The notes below the pieces were generated by a model. It saw only the letters and a program-made list of their open reading frames with translations. It was not told the DNA's origin and searched no databases. From Actinocatenispora sp963815125 (GTDB lineage Bacteria; Actinomycetota; Actinomycetes; Mycobacteriales; Micromonosporaceae), in contig CAWFFM010000003.1 of NCBI GenBank assembly GCA_963815125.1, positions 620,001 to 684,000 on the forward strand: a stretch of 64,000 bases of DNA, written 5' to 3'. The position numbers and the translations under genes are program-made. Shown here piece by piece: positions 49,741 to 62,676 of the stretch (positions are counted from its first letter, which is position 1; every line of letters starts with the position of its first letter).

Positions 49741-51053
49741 TCCCGCGCAGTGTGAAGATCAAGGTTCTGGCGTTCGTACTGGTCAGTGTGCTCGGCGTGT
49801 GTTATGTCGCAGTCCGCTACGTCGGGGTCGGCGATGCGCTGCTCGGCCGCTCGTACCCGTTGTCCGCCGAGTTCACCACGGCCGGGGGCATCTTCACCAA
49901 CGCCTCGGTGACCTACCGGGGCAGCCCGGTCGGCAAGGTCACCGCAGTCCAGTTGGACGGGCAGCGGGTCCGCGTCCGGATGCGGATCAACCGCGGCGTA
50001 CAGATCCCGAAGGATCTCCGCGCCGTGGTCACCGACCGGTCCGCGGTCGGCGAGCAGTACCTGGACCTGCGGCCCTACAGCGGGGATGGTCCGTACCTGC
50101 AGGCCGGGGACACGATCCCGGTCAGCCGTACCGGTATCCCGCTGCCGACCGAGACGTTGCTGGTCAACCTGGACAAGCTGGTCGGCTCGGTGGACACCAG
50201 GGACCTGCAGGTGGTGATCGACGAGCTGGGGCGCGCCTTCGAGGGCAGCGGGGACGCCCTGCAGCGGATCCTGGATTCCAGCGACAAGCTGCTGTCCACC
50301 GCGGAGACGGACCTGCCGCAGACGGTCCAGTTGCTGCAGGACGGTCAGACGGTGCTGTCCACCCAGCAGGCCAGTTCGGCGGACATCCGGCGTTGGGCGA
50401 AGGGCCTGGCCCAGTTGACCACGACGTTGCGTACGTCCGACGCGGACCTGCGAAAGCTCCTCGCCAACGCGCCGCCGGCGGCCCGGCAGGTGACGGGTCT
50501 GCTGCACGACCTGGACCCGTCGGTCGGGACCTTGTTGGGCAATCTGGTCACGGTCGGCGGGGTCGCCACCCGCCGGCTCGCCGGCATCCGGCAGATCCTG
50601 GTGGTCTATCCACTGGTGATAGCCGGTGGTTTCACCGTCACTCCCGGAGATGGCACGGCACATTTCGGCCTGGTGCTCGACGTGGACGACCCGCCACCCT
50701 GCCAGTACATCCGGACGGGTGAGAAGCTGAAGTGCACGCAAGGTGAGCAGCAGCAGGGCTCCAGCGTGCGTGGTAACAACAACGCGCCGCGCCCGGGCGG
50801 TCCGGAGATCACGCCGGTGCCGGAGGGTGGCCCTGCGCCGTCCGGTGGTACATCATCGGGTGGCAGTTCCGGTACGGGCCGAGGGTCCGCGTCCGGTCCA
50901 GCTGCTTCCGGCGTGGCCGGCTACGACCCGTCCACCGGCCTGGTCCTCGGGCCGGACGGCCAGCCGCTGCAGTTCGGCGGCACCGGCGGTCAGTACCAGC
51001 TGGCCGGCGACCAGTCGTGGAAGCAGCTGCTGCTGGCCGGCCTGCAGCCGTGA
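49737..51053 (+). CDS. MCE-family protein MceF
   Basis: A 438-residue MCE protein with an N-terminal helix (about residues 9-27), the MCE domain (YPLSAEFTTAGGIFTNASVT, SAVGEQYLDLRP), a helical region and a C-terminal Gly/Ser/Pro-rich tail. It has the CxxxGEKLKC Cys pair (PPPCQYIRTGEKLKC) common in MceF proteins. It closes the six-gene MCE set, followed by two Mce-associated genes. Confidence 0.92.
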   Translation: MIPRSVKIKVLAFVLVSVLGVCYVAVRYVGVGDALLGRSYPLSAEFTTAGGIFTNASVTYRGSPVGKVTAVQLDGQRVRVRMRINRGVQIPKDLRAVVTDRSAVGEQYLDLRPYSGDGPYLQAGDTIPVSRTGIPLPTETLLVNLDKLVGSVDTRDLQVVIDELGRAFEGSGDALQRILDSSDKLLSTAETDLPQTVQLLQDGQTVLSTQQASSADIRRWAKGLAQLTTTLRTSDADLRKLLANAPPAARQVTGLLHDLDPSVGTLLGNLVTVGGVATRRLAGIRQILVVYPLVIAGGFTVTPGDGTAHFGLVLDVDDPPPCQYIRTGEKLKCTQGEQQQGSSVRGNNNAPRPGGPEITPVPEGGPAPSGGTSSGGSSGTGRGSASGPAASGVAGYDPSTGLVLGPDGQPLQFGGTGGQYQLAGDQSWKQLLLAGLQP

Positions 51054-51086
51054 GGCCACCCGCCACGCATCGAATCGAAGGGCAGC

Positions 51087-51632
51087 ATGTCGACGAGTAG
51101 GAACCCGCTGCGGCACTGGATCCTGCGGCCAGGACAGGCCGCGTGGCGGTCGGTGCGCGGGATGACCGTGCTGGTCGTAATGCTCGCCCTCCTGGTGGTG
51201 GGCGGTGCGGTCGTCGCTGTGGCCGGTGGCTTGCGCGCCTACCAGCAGAGCCTCGACACGCAGGCCCGCAACGCCGCGCTGTCCGCGGCGAAGACGACCG
51301 TCAGCAACTTCATGAGCGTCAGCGCGAAGTCCGTCGACCGGGATCTGAAGCGGACACTCGACGGTTCCACCGGGGACTTCCGGCGTGAGTACCAGAACGG
51401 TATGAAGCAGACCCGCTCCGCCGTGGTGGAGAACAAGGTCAGCGCCAGGGCGCAGGTCCTCTGGGCCGGCGTCACCACCAGCAAGCGGAAGTCGGCGACC
51501 GTACTGGTGGCGATGGACGCGACGGTCAGGAACACCAACGCCCCGGACGGGCGTAAGGCCCACTACCGGGTACGGGTGGTCATGTCCGAACAGAGCCACC
51601 ACTGGCTGGTGTCGAAACTCGAATTCGTCTGA
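51087..51632 (+). CDS. Mce-associated membrane protein (first)
   Basis: A 181-residue protein: a basic N-terminus, one membrane helix (about residues 28-48) and an extracytoplasmic domain with the pattern of Mce-associated (Mas) proteins, such as TVSNFMSVSAKSVDRDLKRT, FRREYQNGMKQ and the final HHWLVSKLEFV. These proteins stabilise Mce complexes in mycobacteria. It lies 33 bases after mceF with GAAGGG upstream of ATG 51087. Confidence 0.85.
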   Translation: MSTSRNPLRHWILRPGQAAWRSVRGMTVLVVMLALLVVGGAVVAVAGGLRAYQQSLDTQARNAALSAAKTTVSNFMSVSAKSVDRDLKRTLDGSTGDFRREYQNGMKQTRSAVVENKVSARAQVLWAGVTTSKRKSATVLVAMDATVRNTNAPDGRKAHYRVRVVMSEQSHHWLVSKLEFV

Positions 51633-51691
51633 GCTTGCCGAGCGCCCGGTCCCGCGCGTTCTGAATCTGAGGTACGGAGGACAATCCCGCG

Positions 51692-52825
51692 ATGCCCCGC
51701 TTCATCCCCAGGGCGCTGCGTGGTCAGGCACCGCCGAAGGGCGGCCAGCCGCGCCACCCGGCCCGTACCAACGGCCCTGCCGCCGGGCGTCGTCGGACCC
51801 CGTCCCGTCCCACGGAACCTCGTCCCGCCGAAACCCGGCCCACGGGTACCCATCCCGCTGAGTCCGGAACGGACCGGGACAGGCTGGACACCTCGAACGG
51901 TTCGGACACCGCCGCTGCGGAAGGCGCCTTCGCGGACCCGCTCCTCGACCCCCTCTCGGACGGTGCCGGCTCGGACGGTGCCGGCTCGGACGGTGCCTGC
52001 GGCGGGTGGGCCCGGCGGTGTGCCGCGGCGGCCCCGGCCCCGTCCGGCGCCCCAGCCACGACCCGCCGACCGTCGACCGTCGCCGCGCCCGAAGCCGACC
52101 GGTGATGATGCGTCCACCGACGCCGATCGGACCGAGGAGCAGGACCCGGACCTGTCCGCGGAGAGCAGCACGGCACGTCCCACCCGGCCGCCGGTGAAGG
52201 CACCGGTACGGCCGGGTGGCAGCAACCGCAGCGGACGGGGACACGTTCCGGTCGGGGGGGTGGCCAGTCGGCCGGTGGCCGGCGGGGTGACACGAAGGCC
52301 GGTCGGGGCAAGGCGGCTGTCCGTCGGGTCTTCGAAGAGCGCCGGCTCAGGCGACTGCACCGGGTGGCGCTGGTGCTTCTCGTACTCACCGTGCTCGTCG
52401 CCGGCAGTGCCGTGTCGCTGTGGGTGGTTGCCGGCGCCGGTGACGGCGTGAACCAGGCGCGCAACGAGGCCACCTCGGTCGCCCAGGCTGCGGCGCCGGC
52501 GATCCTGTCGTACGACTACCGGACCTACGACGCGAATGTCGCGCGGGGCCGCCGGTACATCGGTGGTGACTTCGCCAAGCAGTACGCGGCGAGCACCCGG
52601 GATCTGAAGAAGAACGCGGTCAAGGCGAAGGCTGTCGTACGCGCGACCGTCGCGGCGACCAGTGTGGTCTCCGCCACCAGCAACACCGTGGTGGTGTTGC
52701 TCTATGTGGACCAGTACCGCCAGAACAGCAACATCGACGGGCAGAAGGTCGACCAGAATCGGGTGCTGATGACCCTGACGCGGTCGTCCGACACCTGGTT
52801 GGTCACGAAGGTGCTTGCGGTCTGA
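51692..52825 (+). pseudogene. second Mce-associated protein gene, split by two apparent frameshifts
   Basis: ATG 51692 has a good ribosome site (GGAGG), and its frame encodes a Pro/Arg- then Asp/Ser-rich cytoplasmic region up to a 15-bp repeat. There the coding signal moves to another frame (carrying the acidic GDDASTDADRTEEQDPDLSA) until a run of seven G at 52254-52260. It then returns to the first frame for FEERRLRRLHR, the membrane helix (VALVLLVLTVLVAGSAVSLW) and a Mas-type domain ending DTWLVTKVLAV. The two shifts compensate each other. Either the gene is broken, or the assembly has errors, or the tracts vary. GTG 52364 could start a shorter 153-residue product. Confidence 0.65.
51956..51997 (+). 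repeat. 15-bp tandem repeat (2.8 units)
   Basis: TCGGACGGTGCCGGC repeats at 51956 and 51971, with a partial third unit at 51986. It encodes S-D-G-A-G in the first frame and sits at the first apparent frameshift of the second Mce-associated gene. Confidence 0.85.
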
Positions 52826-53249
52826 TCGACCCGAATCACTGGGCGTCGTGCCCTGTACAGGCGTTCTGCTCCTTTTGTGCCGACCTTCCCTGGGTCGGTT
52901 GTCTGACTTTTCCACCATGTTGACCGCGCGCCAGCTCTTGACGACTCAGCGCCAGACGGGCACGCTGATCTCTAGCTGCTTCTGCGCGCCGCGCGGCGGC
53001 CAGCTGCACGGGAGTAGGTGTCGGGTGCCCGGACTCGTTCTGGAGGCGGTCCCACTGCTCCTTGCGGCTCGGCCTGGACAGCGGTGAGCCTTTCGGCTAC
53101 ACTGCTAGTTTGCGCTGCCTTCTGACGTTGAGCTCACCAAAATTGTCTGGATGTTGCCGGTTTGCCGGGGGCATATGGGTGGTTTTAGGGGAGTCGTTTG
53201 GGGTGCGCGCGAACCGGCCGTCGCTGACAGGTCCTCGGAAGGACGCATC
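52826..53249. other. mce-rpoB intergenic region and rpoB leader
   Basis: No gene is supported in these 424 bases. A weak 6-bp hairpin (52880-52885 with 52893-52898) could end the mce transcript. The rpoB promoter is at 53075. About 140 bases of leader follow, AT-richer than the coding sequence (53120-53190), and include GGAAGGA at 53237-53243 as the ribosome site. Confidence 0.5.
53075..53103 (+). promoter_or_regulatory. promoter of rpoBC
   Basis: TGGACA at 53075 and TACACT at 53098 with exactly 17-base spacing, near the principal sigma consensus. The following bases GCTAGTTTGCGCTGCC start the transcript. Confidence 0.7.
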
Positions 53250-56200
53250 TTGGCAGCTTCCCGCCCTGCGAAGACCCTGACCACGAGTGCATACGCTCCC
53301 CGCCGAGTCTCATTCGGCAGGATCACCGAACACCTCGAGGTACCCAACCTCCTCGCCATCCAGAACGAGTCTTTTGACTGGCTGGTCGGCAATGAGGCTT
53401 GGCGTGCCCGCAGTGACGATGACTCCTCCCCCCGTAGTGGACTGGCGGAGATCCTGGAGGAGATCAGTCCCATCGAGGACTTCTCCGGCACCATGTCGCT
53501 TTCCTTCTCGAACCCACGGTTCGACGAGGTGAAGGCGTCGATCGAAGAATGTAAGGAGAAGGACCTCACCTACTGCGCGCCGCTGTTCGTCACCGCGGAG
53601 TTCACCAACCACACCACTGGCGAGATCAAGAGCCAGACGGTGTTCATGGGCGACTTCCCGATGATGACGAACAAGGGCACGTTCATCATCAACGGCACCG
53701 AGCGTGTCGTGGTGTCCCAGTTGGTCCGGTCGCCGGGCGTCTACTTCGACAAGCAGCCCGACAAGACCTCCGACCGCGATGTCTCCAGCGTCAAGGTGAT
53801 CCCGAGTCGGGGTGCCTGGCTGGAGTTCGACATCGACAAGCGGGACACCGCCGGGGTACGCATCGACCGGAAGCGCCGTCAGGCCGTCACCGTCCTGCTC
53901 AAGGCCATCGGGTGGAGCAGCGAGCAGATCCGCGAGCGGTTCAGCTGGTCGGAGATCATGCTGGCCACGCTCGAGAAGGACCACATCGGTGGTCAGGACG
54001 AGGCGCTGCTGGACATCTACCGCAAGCTGCGGCCGGGTGAACCGCCGACCAAGGAGAACGCCCAGACCCTGCTGGACAACCTCTTCTTCAACCCGAAGCG
54101 CTACGACCTGGCCAAGGTCGGGCGTTACAAGGTGAACAAGAAGCTGGAAGTCAATGCGCCGGTCACCACCGGGGTGCTCACCGAGGACGACGTCGTCTCG
54201 ACGATCGAATACCTCTGTCGGCTGCACACGGCCGAAGAGGGCTACGACGCCGACGACATCGACCACTTCGGCAACCGCCGGTTGCGCACCGTGGGCGAGC
54301 TGATCCAGAACCAGGTACGGGTCGGTCTGTCCAGGATGGAGCGGGTCGTCCGGGAACGGATGACCACCCAGGACGTCGAGGCGATCACGCCGCAGACCCT
54401 GATCAACATCCGCCCAGTGGTGGCGGCGATCAAGGAGTTCTTCGGCACCAGCCAGCTGTCCCAGTTCATGGACCAGACCAACCCGCTGGCGGGTCTGACC
54501 CACCGGCGCCGGCTGTCCGCGCTGGGTCCGGGCGGTCTGTCCCGGGACCGGGCCGGCATGGAGGTCCGGGACGTACACCCGTCGCACTATGGCCGGATGT
54601 GCCCGATCGAGACCCCGGAAGGGCCGAACATCGGCCTGATCGGCGCGCTGTCCGCGTTCGCCCGGGTCAACCCGTTCGGGTTCATCGAAACGCCTTACCG
54701 CAAGGTGATCGAGGGCAAGGTCTCGGACCACGTCCAGTACCTGACCGCCGACGAGGAGGACAGGTACGTCATCGCCCAGGCCAACGCGCCGTTGGCCGAT
54801 GACGGTTCCTTCGCGGAGAGCACCGTACTGGTGCGCCTGAAGGGCGGCGAGTTCGAGGCGGTCAGCCCGTCCACTGTGGACTACATGGACGTCTCGCCAC
54901 GGCAGATGGTGTCCGTGGCGACCGCGATGATCCCGTTCCTGGAGCACGACGATGCCAACCGGGCACTGATGGGCGCGAACATGCAGCGCCAGTCCGTGCC
55001 GCTGGTCAAGGCGGAGTCACCACTGGTCGGCACCGGCATGGAATACCGTGCCGCGGTCGACGCCGGTGACGTCGTGGTGGCCGAGGAGCCGGGTGTCGTC
55101 GAGGACCTGTGCGCCGACTACGTGACGGTGCACCAGGACGACGGCCACCGCCGGACGTACCTGCTGCACAAGTTCCGCCGCTCGAACGCCGGCACCTGCA
55201 TCAACCAGCGTCCCGTCGTGGACGAGGGCCAGCGGGTCGAAGCCGGTCAGGTGATCGCCGACGGGCCGTGCACCGACGAAGGTGAGATGGCGCTCGGCAA
55301 GAACCTGCTCGTCGCGTTCATGCCGTGGGAGGGTTACAACTACGAGGACGCGATCATCCTGTCCCAGCGTCTGGTGCAGGAGGACGTGCTCTCCTCGATC
55401 CACATCGAGGAGCACGAGGTCGACGCCCGCGACACCAAGCTGGGTCCGGAGGAGATCACCCGGGACATCCCGAACGTCTCCGAGGAGATGCTGGCCGATC
55501 TCGACGAGCGCGGCATCATCCGGATCGGCGCCGAGGTCCGTGACGGCGACATCCTGGTCGGCAAGGTCACCCCGAAGGGCGAGACCGAGCTGACCCCGGA
55601 GGAGCGGCTGCTGCGCGCGATCTTCGGTGAGAAGGCCCGGGAGGTCCGGGACACCTCGCTGAAGGTTCCGCACGGCGAGTCCGGCACGGTCATCGGCGTA
55701 CGGACGTTCAGCCGGGACGACGGCGACGAGCTGCCCCCCGGCGTCAACGAACTGGTCCGGGTGTACGTGGCCCAGAAGCGCAAGATCCAGGACGGTGACA
55801 AGCTCGCGGGCCGGCACGGCAACAAGGGCGTCATCTCCAAGATCCTGCCGCCGGAGGACATGCCGTTCCTGGAGGACGGCACGCCGGTCGACATCGTGCT
55901 CAACCCGCTGGGTGTGCCGAGCCGGATGAACGTCGGTCAGGTGCTGGAGACCCACCTCGGTTGGTTGGCGAAGAACGGCTGGAAGCTGGACGGTGAGGAC
56001 ACCGCCTGGAAGAAGTCGCTCAAGTCGATCGGTGCGGACTCCTCGGTGCCGGACACCAACCTCGCCACGCCGGTGTTCGACGGCGCGCACGAGGAGGAGA
56101 TCGCCGGCATGCTGGACGCCTCCCTGCCCAACCGGGACGGCACCCAGCTGGTCAACGGCAGCGGCAAGACCAAGTTGTTCGACGGTCGCTCCGGGGAGCC

Positions 56201-56678
56201 CTTCCCGGACCCGATCGCGGTCGGTTACATCTACATCATCAAGCTGAACCACCTGGTGGATGACAAGATCCACGCCCGCTCCACCGGGCCGTACTCGATG
56301 ATCACGCAGCAGCCGCTGGGTGGTAAGGCGCAGTTCGGTGGGCAGCGGTTCGGCGAGATGGAGTGCTGGGCCATGCAGGCCTACGGCGCGGCGTACGCGT
56401 TGCAGGAACTGCTGACCATCAAGTCCGACGACGTGGTGGGCCGGGTCAAGGTCTACGAGGCGATCGTCAAGGGCGAGAACATCCCCGAGCCGGGCATTCC
56501 GGAATCGTTCAAGGTTCTCCTGAAGGAACTCCAGTCGCTGTGCCTGAACGTTGAGGTGCTCTCGTCCGACGGGGTCACCCTCGAGATGAAGGACAACGAC
56601 GACGAGGTGTTCCGCGCGGCGGAGGAACTGGGGATCGACCTGTCCAGGCACGAGCCGAGCAGCGTCGAAGAGGTCTGA
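53250..56678 (+). CDS. rpoB: DNA-directed RNA polymerase subunit beta
   Basis: A 1142-residue beta subunit. I use TTG 53250, since the protein then starts (M)-A-A-S-R-P-A-K-T as expected for this group and GGAAGGA lies upstream. The first conserved block is VSFGRITEHLEVPNLLAIQN. The rifampicin-binding cluster (about residues 412-440) reads QLSQFMDQTNPLAG and LTHRRRLSALGPGG. It keeps the main resistance positions (E. coli D516, H526, S531), so high-level resistance is not predicted. The C-terminal GEMECWAMQAYGAAYALQEL is intact. rpoC follows 117 bases later across a strong hairpin. Confidence 0.98.
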   Translation: MAASRPAKTLTTSAYAPRRVSFGRITEHLEVPNLLAIQNESFDWLVGNEAWRARSDDDSSPRSGLAEILEEISPIEDFSGTMSLSFSNPRFDEVKASIEECKEKDLTYCAPLFVTAEFTNHTTGEIKSQTVFMGDFPMMTNKGTFIINGTERVVVSQLVRSPGVYFDKQPDKTSDRDVSSVKVIPSRGAWLEFDIDKRDTAGVRIDRKRRQAVTVLLKAIGWSSEQIRERFSWSEIMLATLEKDHIGGQDEALLDIYRKLRPGEPPTKENAQTLLDNLFFNPKRYDLAKVGRYKVNKKLEVNAPVTTGVLTEDDVVSTIEYLCRLHTAEEGYDADDIDHFGNRRLRTVGELIQNQVRVGLSRMERVVRERMTTQDVEAITPQTLINIRPVVAAIKEFFGTSQLSQFMDQTNPLAGLTHRRRLSALGPGGLSRDRAGMEVRDVHPSHYGRMCPIETPEGPNIGLIGALSAFARVNPFGFIETPYRKVIEGKVSDHVQYLTADEEDRYVIAQANAPLADDGSFAESTVLVRLKGGEFEAVSPSTVDYMDVSPRQMVSVATAMIPFLEHDDANRALMGANMQRQSVPLVKAESPLVGTGMEYRAAVDAGDVVVAEEPGVVEDLCADYVTVHQDDGHRRTYLLHKFRRSNAGTCINQRPVVDEGQRVEAGQVIADGPCTDEGEMALGKNLLVAFMPWEGYNYEDAIILSQRLVQEDVLSSIHIEEHEVDARDTKLGPEEITRDIPNVSEEMLADLDERGIIRIGAEVRDGDILVGKVTPKGETELTPEERLLRAIFGEKAREVRDTSLKVPHGESGTVIGVRTFSRDDGDELPPGVNELVRVYVAQKRKIQDGDKLAGRHGNKGVISKILPPEDMPFLEDGTPVDIVLNPLGVPSRMNVGQVLETHLGWLAKNGWKLDGEDTAWKKSLKSIGADSSVPDTNLATPVFDGAHEEEIAGMLDASLPNRDGTQLVNGSGKTKLFDGRSGEPFPDPIAVGYIYIIKLNHLVDDKIHARSTGPYSMITQQPLGGKAQFGGQRFGEMECWAMQAYGAAYALQELLTIKSDDVVGRVKVYEAIVKGENIPEPGIPESFKVLLKELQSLCLNVEVLSSDGVTLEMKDNDDEVFRAAEELGIDLSRHEPSSVEEV

Positions 56679-56684
56679 GTGGTC

Positions 56685-56716
56685 GTACCGGGCGCGGCAG
56701 GCGCCGCGCCCGGTAC
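56685..56716 (+). terminator. perfect hairpin between rpoB and rpoC
   Basis: A 14-bp perfect stem (56685-56698 with 56703-56716) with an AGGC loop starts six bases after the rpoB stop and is followed by CCCCC. It has terminator or attenuator form within an operon that is normally co-transcribed; it may lower or buffer rpoC expression, or protect mRNA ends. Confidence 0.65.
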
Positions 56717-56795
56717 CCCCAAGGACAGCGGCCGACACCACCGGTAGGGCGGCGTGCACACCGCCACACCATGACCCAAAGGGGACTGACCACAA

Positions 56796-60665
<3,870 letters not shown>

Positions 60666-60686
<21 letters not shown>

Positions 60687-60749
60687 CACGGCACTGGGCG
60701 GCTTCGGCCGCCGACACGGCGCTGACGGCTTCGGCCGTCGGCAACGGCC
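60666..60749. repeat. 28-bp tandem repeat duplicating the rpoC 3' end
   Basis: Two near-identical 28-bp units (60666-60693, 60694-60721; 26 of 28 bases equal) and a third degenerate one. Each contains a GC stem closed by TTCG (such as GCGGC-TTCG-GCCGC), the very stable UUCG tetraloop form in RNA. The rpoC stop TGA is in the first unit and becomes CGA in the second. Confidence 0.8.
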
Positions 60750-60762
60750 ACTGAGTTCAGTG

Positions 60763-60799
60763 CGGGCCGTCGGGGACCTTCCGGGTTCCCGACGGCCCG
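60763..60799 (+). terminator. terminator of rpoBC
   Basis: A 14-bp stem (60763-60776 with 60786-60799, one G-U) and a nine-base loop, 76 bases after rpoC. Confidence 0.75.
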
Positions 60800-60984
60800 T
60801 GGTGTCTGCTGTGCCTGCCGACGAGGTCGGTGGTGCGCCCCGCGGGCTGGTTCCGGCCAGGTACGTTGGGACGGTCAACCAACGGCCGGGGTCGACCCGA
60901 TACGCGTGGGGGTTTGCGTTGTTTCCGGCAGTCGACGGTTCTGCGGCGGCCCAGCGGGGCACGCCCGGTCCGGCCGGGGGTGCC

Positions 60985-61332
60985 ATGGCCGAGGTGCACG
61001 GGCACCGCCATCCGCTGGATCCGGACCCGGTGCGCTCCTCCAAGGCGACCGCCGTCCAGTGGCTCGGCATCGTCGCGGTGCTGTTCTCTCCCGTACTGGC
61101 CGGGGTTCTGCCGGCGGTGGTGGCGCTCGTCCTGGCCCGCGACACCGCAGCCCAGATGCGTGCCTCGGCGGGCTTCCTGACCGGCGCCCGGGCACTGCTC
61201 TGGGGCGTACGGCTGGCGCGGCTGGCGCTGTGGATCGCGGCTGCGATGATCGTGTTCGGTGTTGTGGCGGCCCTGTTGCGCGCAGGTGGCCCCATGTCGT
61301 CAGGTGTCCAGTACGGCCCTGACGTGAACTGA
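60985..61332 (+). CDS. small two-helix membrane protein, unrecognised
   Basis: A 115-residue product: a His/Asp/Pro-containing N-terminus (MAEVHGHRHPLDPDPVRSSK), a first hydrophobic stretch (about residues 27-48) and a second (about 75-100), with the loop ARDTAAQMRASAGFLTGARA between. The overall form resembles DUF4190-like proteins such as the one encoded next. ATG 60985 has GGGGG upstream; an in-frame TTG about 66 bases earlier would add a Pro/Ala/Gly-rich lead. Function unknown. It is 48 bases before the next gene and probably co-transcribed. Confidence 0.6.
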   Translation: MAEVHGHRHPLDPDPVRSSKATAVQWLGIVAVLFSPVLAGVLPAVVALVLARDTAAQMRASAGFLTGARALLWGVRLARLALWIAAAMIVFGVVAALLRAGGPMSSGVQYGPDVN

Positions 61333-61380
61333 TCCGCGCGCTGGCCCTGCCGCGTTGGTGGCGGGCCGGGGAGGAAGAGC

Positions 61381-62430
61381 ATGAGCGAGCAGCCCGGACC
61401 GGGACAGGGTACGGGTCCCAGAGGTGACGACCGCCAGGATCCGCCGCCACCGACCGGCTATCTGATTCCGTCCGATGCCGAACGTGGCGTGTCCAGCCAG
61501 GACTCCCCGCCACCGCCGCCTCCGCCGGCGCCGCGGGACGATCCGCCGGAGCATCCCGGACCTGCCTTCACGCTGCCGTCGGCCGAGCCGGACTCGCCGG
61601 TGAGCGGCACCAACGGTCCTCCGCCGGGCACCGGCCAGCATGGTGCCCAGCGACCGCCGGACTTCACCGCCGGTATGACGTCACAATCGGGTGGTTTCGG
61701 CGAGTCCGGCCCGCAGCCCAGCTACGGCGCGGGCGGGCCGACGTCACAGACCGGGTACGGACAGCAGAGTGCGCCGCCCTACCAGCAGACGGGCAATTCG
61801 CAGCGCGGCAGCTACCAGCAGGGCGGCCCGCAGCAGGGCAGCCCGCAGCAGGGCACCTATCAGCAGAGTGGCCCGCACCAGGGTTACCCAGCACAGCAGG
61901 GTGGCCCGCAGCAGGGTTACGGGCAGCAGCAGAGCGCGCCCCCGTCGTACGGCCCGACCGGTTACGGGCAGCAGCAGGCCAGCTCCCCGCCCGGCTACCC
62001 GCAGACCGCGTATCCGCAGGCGCCGGTCTCCGGCTACGCACAGCCCAACGCCGCCGGCTACCCGCAGTCAGCGGGATACGGCGCGTATCCGGGACCGGCT
62101 CAGCCCCAGTACGGGGTGGCGCTGCCACCGACCAGTCCGCCGAACAACGGTGTGGCGCTCGGCTCGATGATCACCGGGATCGGCAGCTGCGCCGTCGCCC
62201 TGGGCACCTGCTGCGTGCCACTGGCGGCGATCCTGGGGGTGCTCGCCGGCGGCACCGGTCTGGTGATGGGAATCATGGCGCGCAAGCAGATCCGGCAGCC
62301 GGGTGTCCAGTCGGGTGGTTCCGGCCTGGCACTGACCGGGATCATCACCGGTGCGTGCGGAGCCGGACTGTCCCTGATCGGGATGGTGCTCTCTTTTGCC
62401 GGGGTGTTCGCGCTGAACAACTTCTACTGA
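61381..62430 (+). CDS. DUF4190-type membrane protein with long Gln/Gly/Pro/Tyr-rich domain
   Basis: A 349-residue protein. Residues 1-95 are Pro/Asp/Gly-rich. Residues 95-250 are a low-complexity region of repeated Q-Q-G, P-Q-Q-G-x and G-Y-G-Q units with regularly spaced Tyr, much like prion-like or phase-separating domains. The C-terminal 95 residues hold two membrane helices (about 260-295 and 318-345) around RKQIRQPGVQSGGSGLALTG, typical of DUF4190. GGGGAGGAAGAG precedes ATG 61381. The tail is likely cytoplasmic. Function unknown. Confidence 0.82.
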   Translation: MSEQPGPGQGTGPRGDDRQDPPPPTGYLIPSDAERGVSSQDSPPPPPPPAPRDDPPEHPGPAFTLPSAEPDSPVSGTNGPPPGTGQHGAQRPPDFTAGMTSQSGGFGESGPQPSYGAGGPTSQTGYGQQSAPPYQQTGNSQRGSYQQGGPQQGSPQQGTYQQSGPHQGYPAQQGGPQQGYGQQQSAPPSYGPTGYGQQQASSPPGYPQTAYPQAPVSGYAQPNAAGYPQSAGYGAYPGPAQPQYGVALPPTSPPNNGVALGSMITGIGSCAVALGTCCVPLAAILGVLAGGTGLVMGIMARKQIRQPGVQSGGSGLALTGIITGACGAGLSLIGMVLSFAGVFALNNFY

Positions 62431-62540
62431 CGCGGGATCCGGTCCCGATCGGTTGCGGCATGTCCCGGATTACCGCGGGCGTCACCGGAGTCGGGATCGC
62501 CGCGGCCGTGCCGGCACCCGTGGGGGCGTTGTGAGTCGCG

Positions 62541-62571
62541 CCCGGCAGCCCGCTCTCCGGGTGATGCCGGG
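62541..62571 (+). terminator. candidate terminator after DUF4190 gene
   Basis: An interrupted stem: CCCGGCA/TGCCGGG outer arms (62541-62547, 62565-62571) and CCCG/CGGG inner arms. Confidence 0.45.
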
Positions 62572-62647
62572 TGCCGGCTATCCTGATGGATAAACAGGTA
62601 GGGCGAGGGCACAGGCCCGGATGACGGGTTCGATCAGGACCCCCGTT

Positions 62648-62676
62648 TTGACCTCGGTCAGGATGGTGGGTATTCT
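62648..62676 (+). promoter_or_regulatory. promoter of rpsL operon
   Basis: TTGACC at 62648 and TATTCT at 62671 with 17-base spacing, one of the best matches to the principal sigma consensus in the window. It lies 397 bases upstream of rpsL. Confidence 0.75.
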
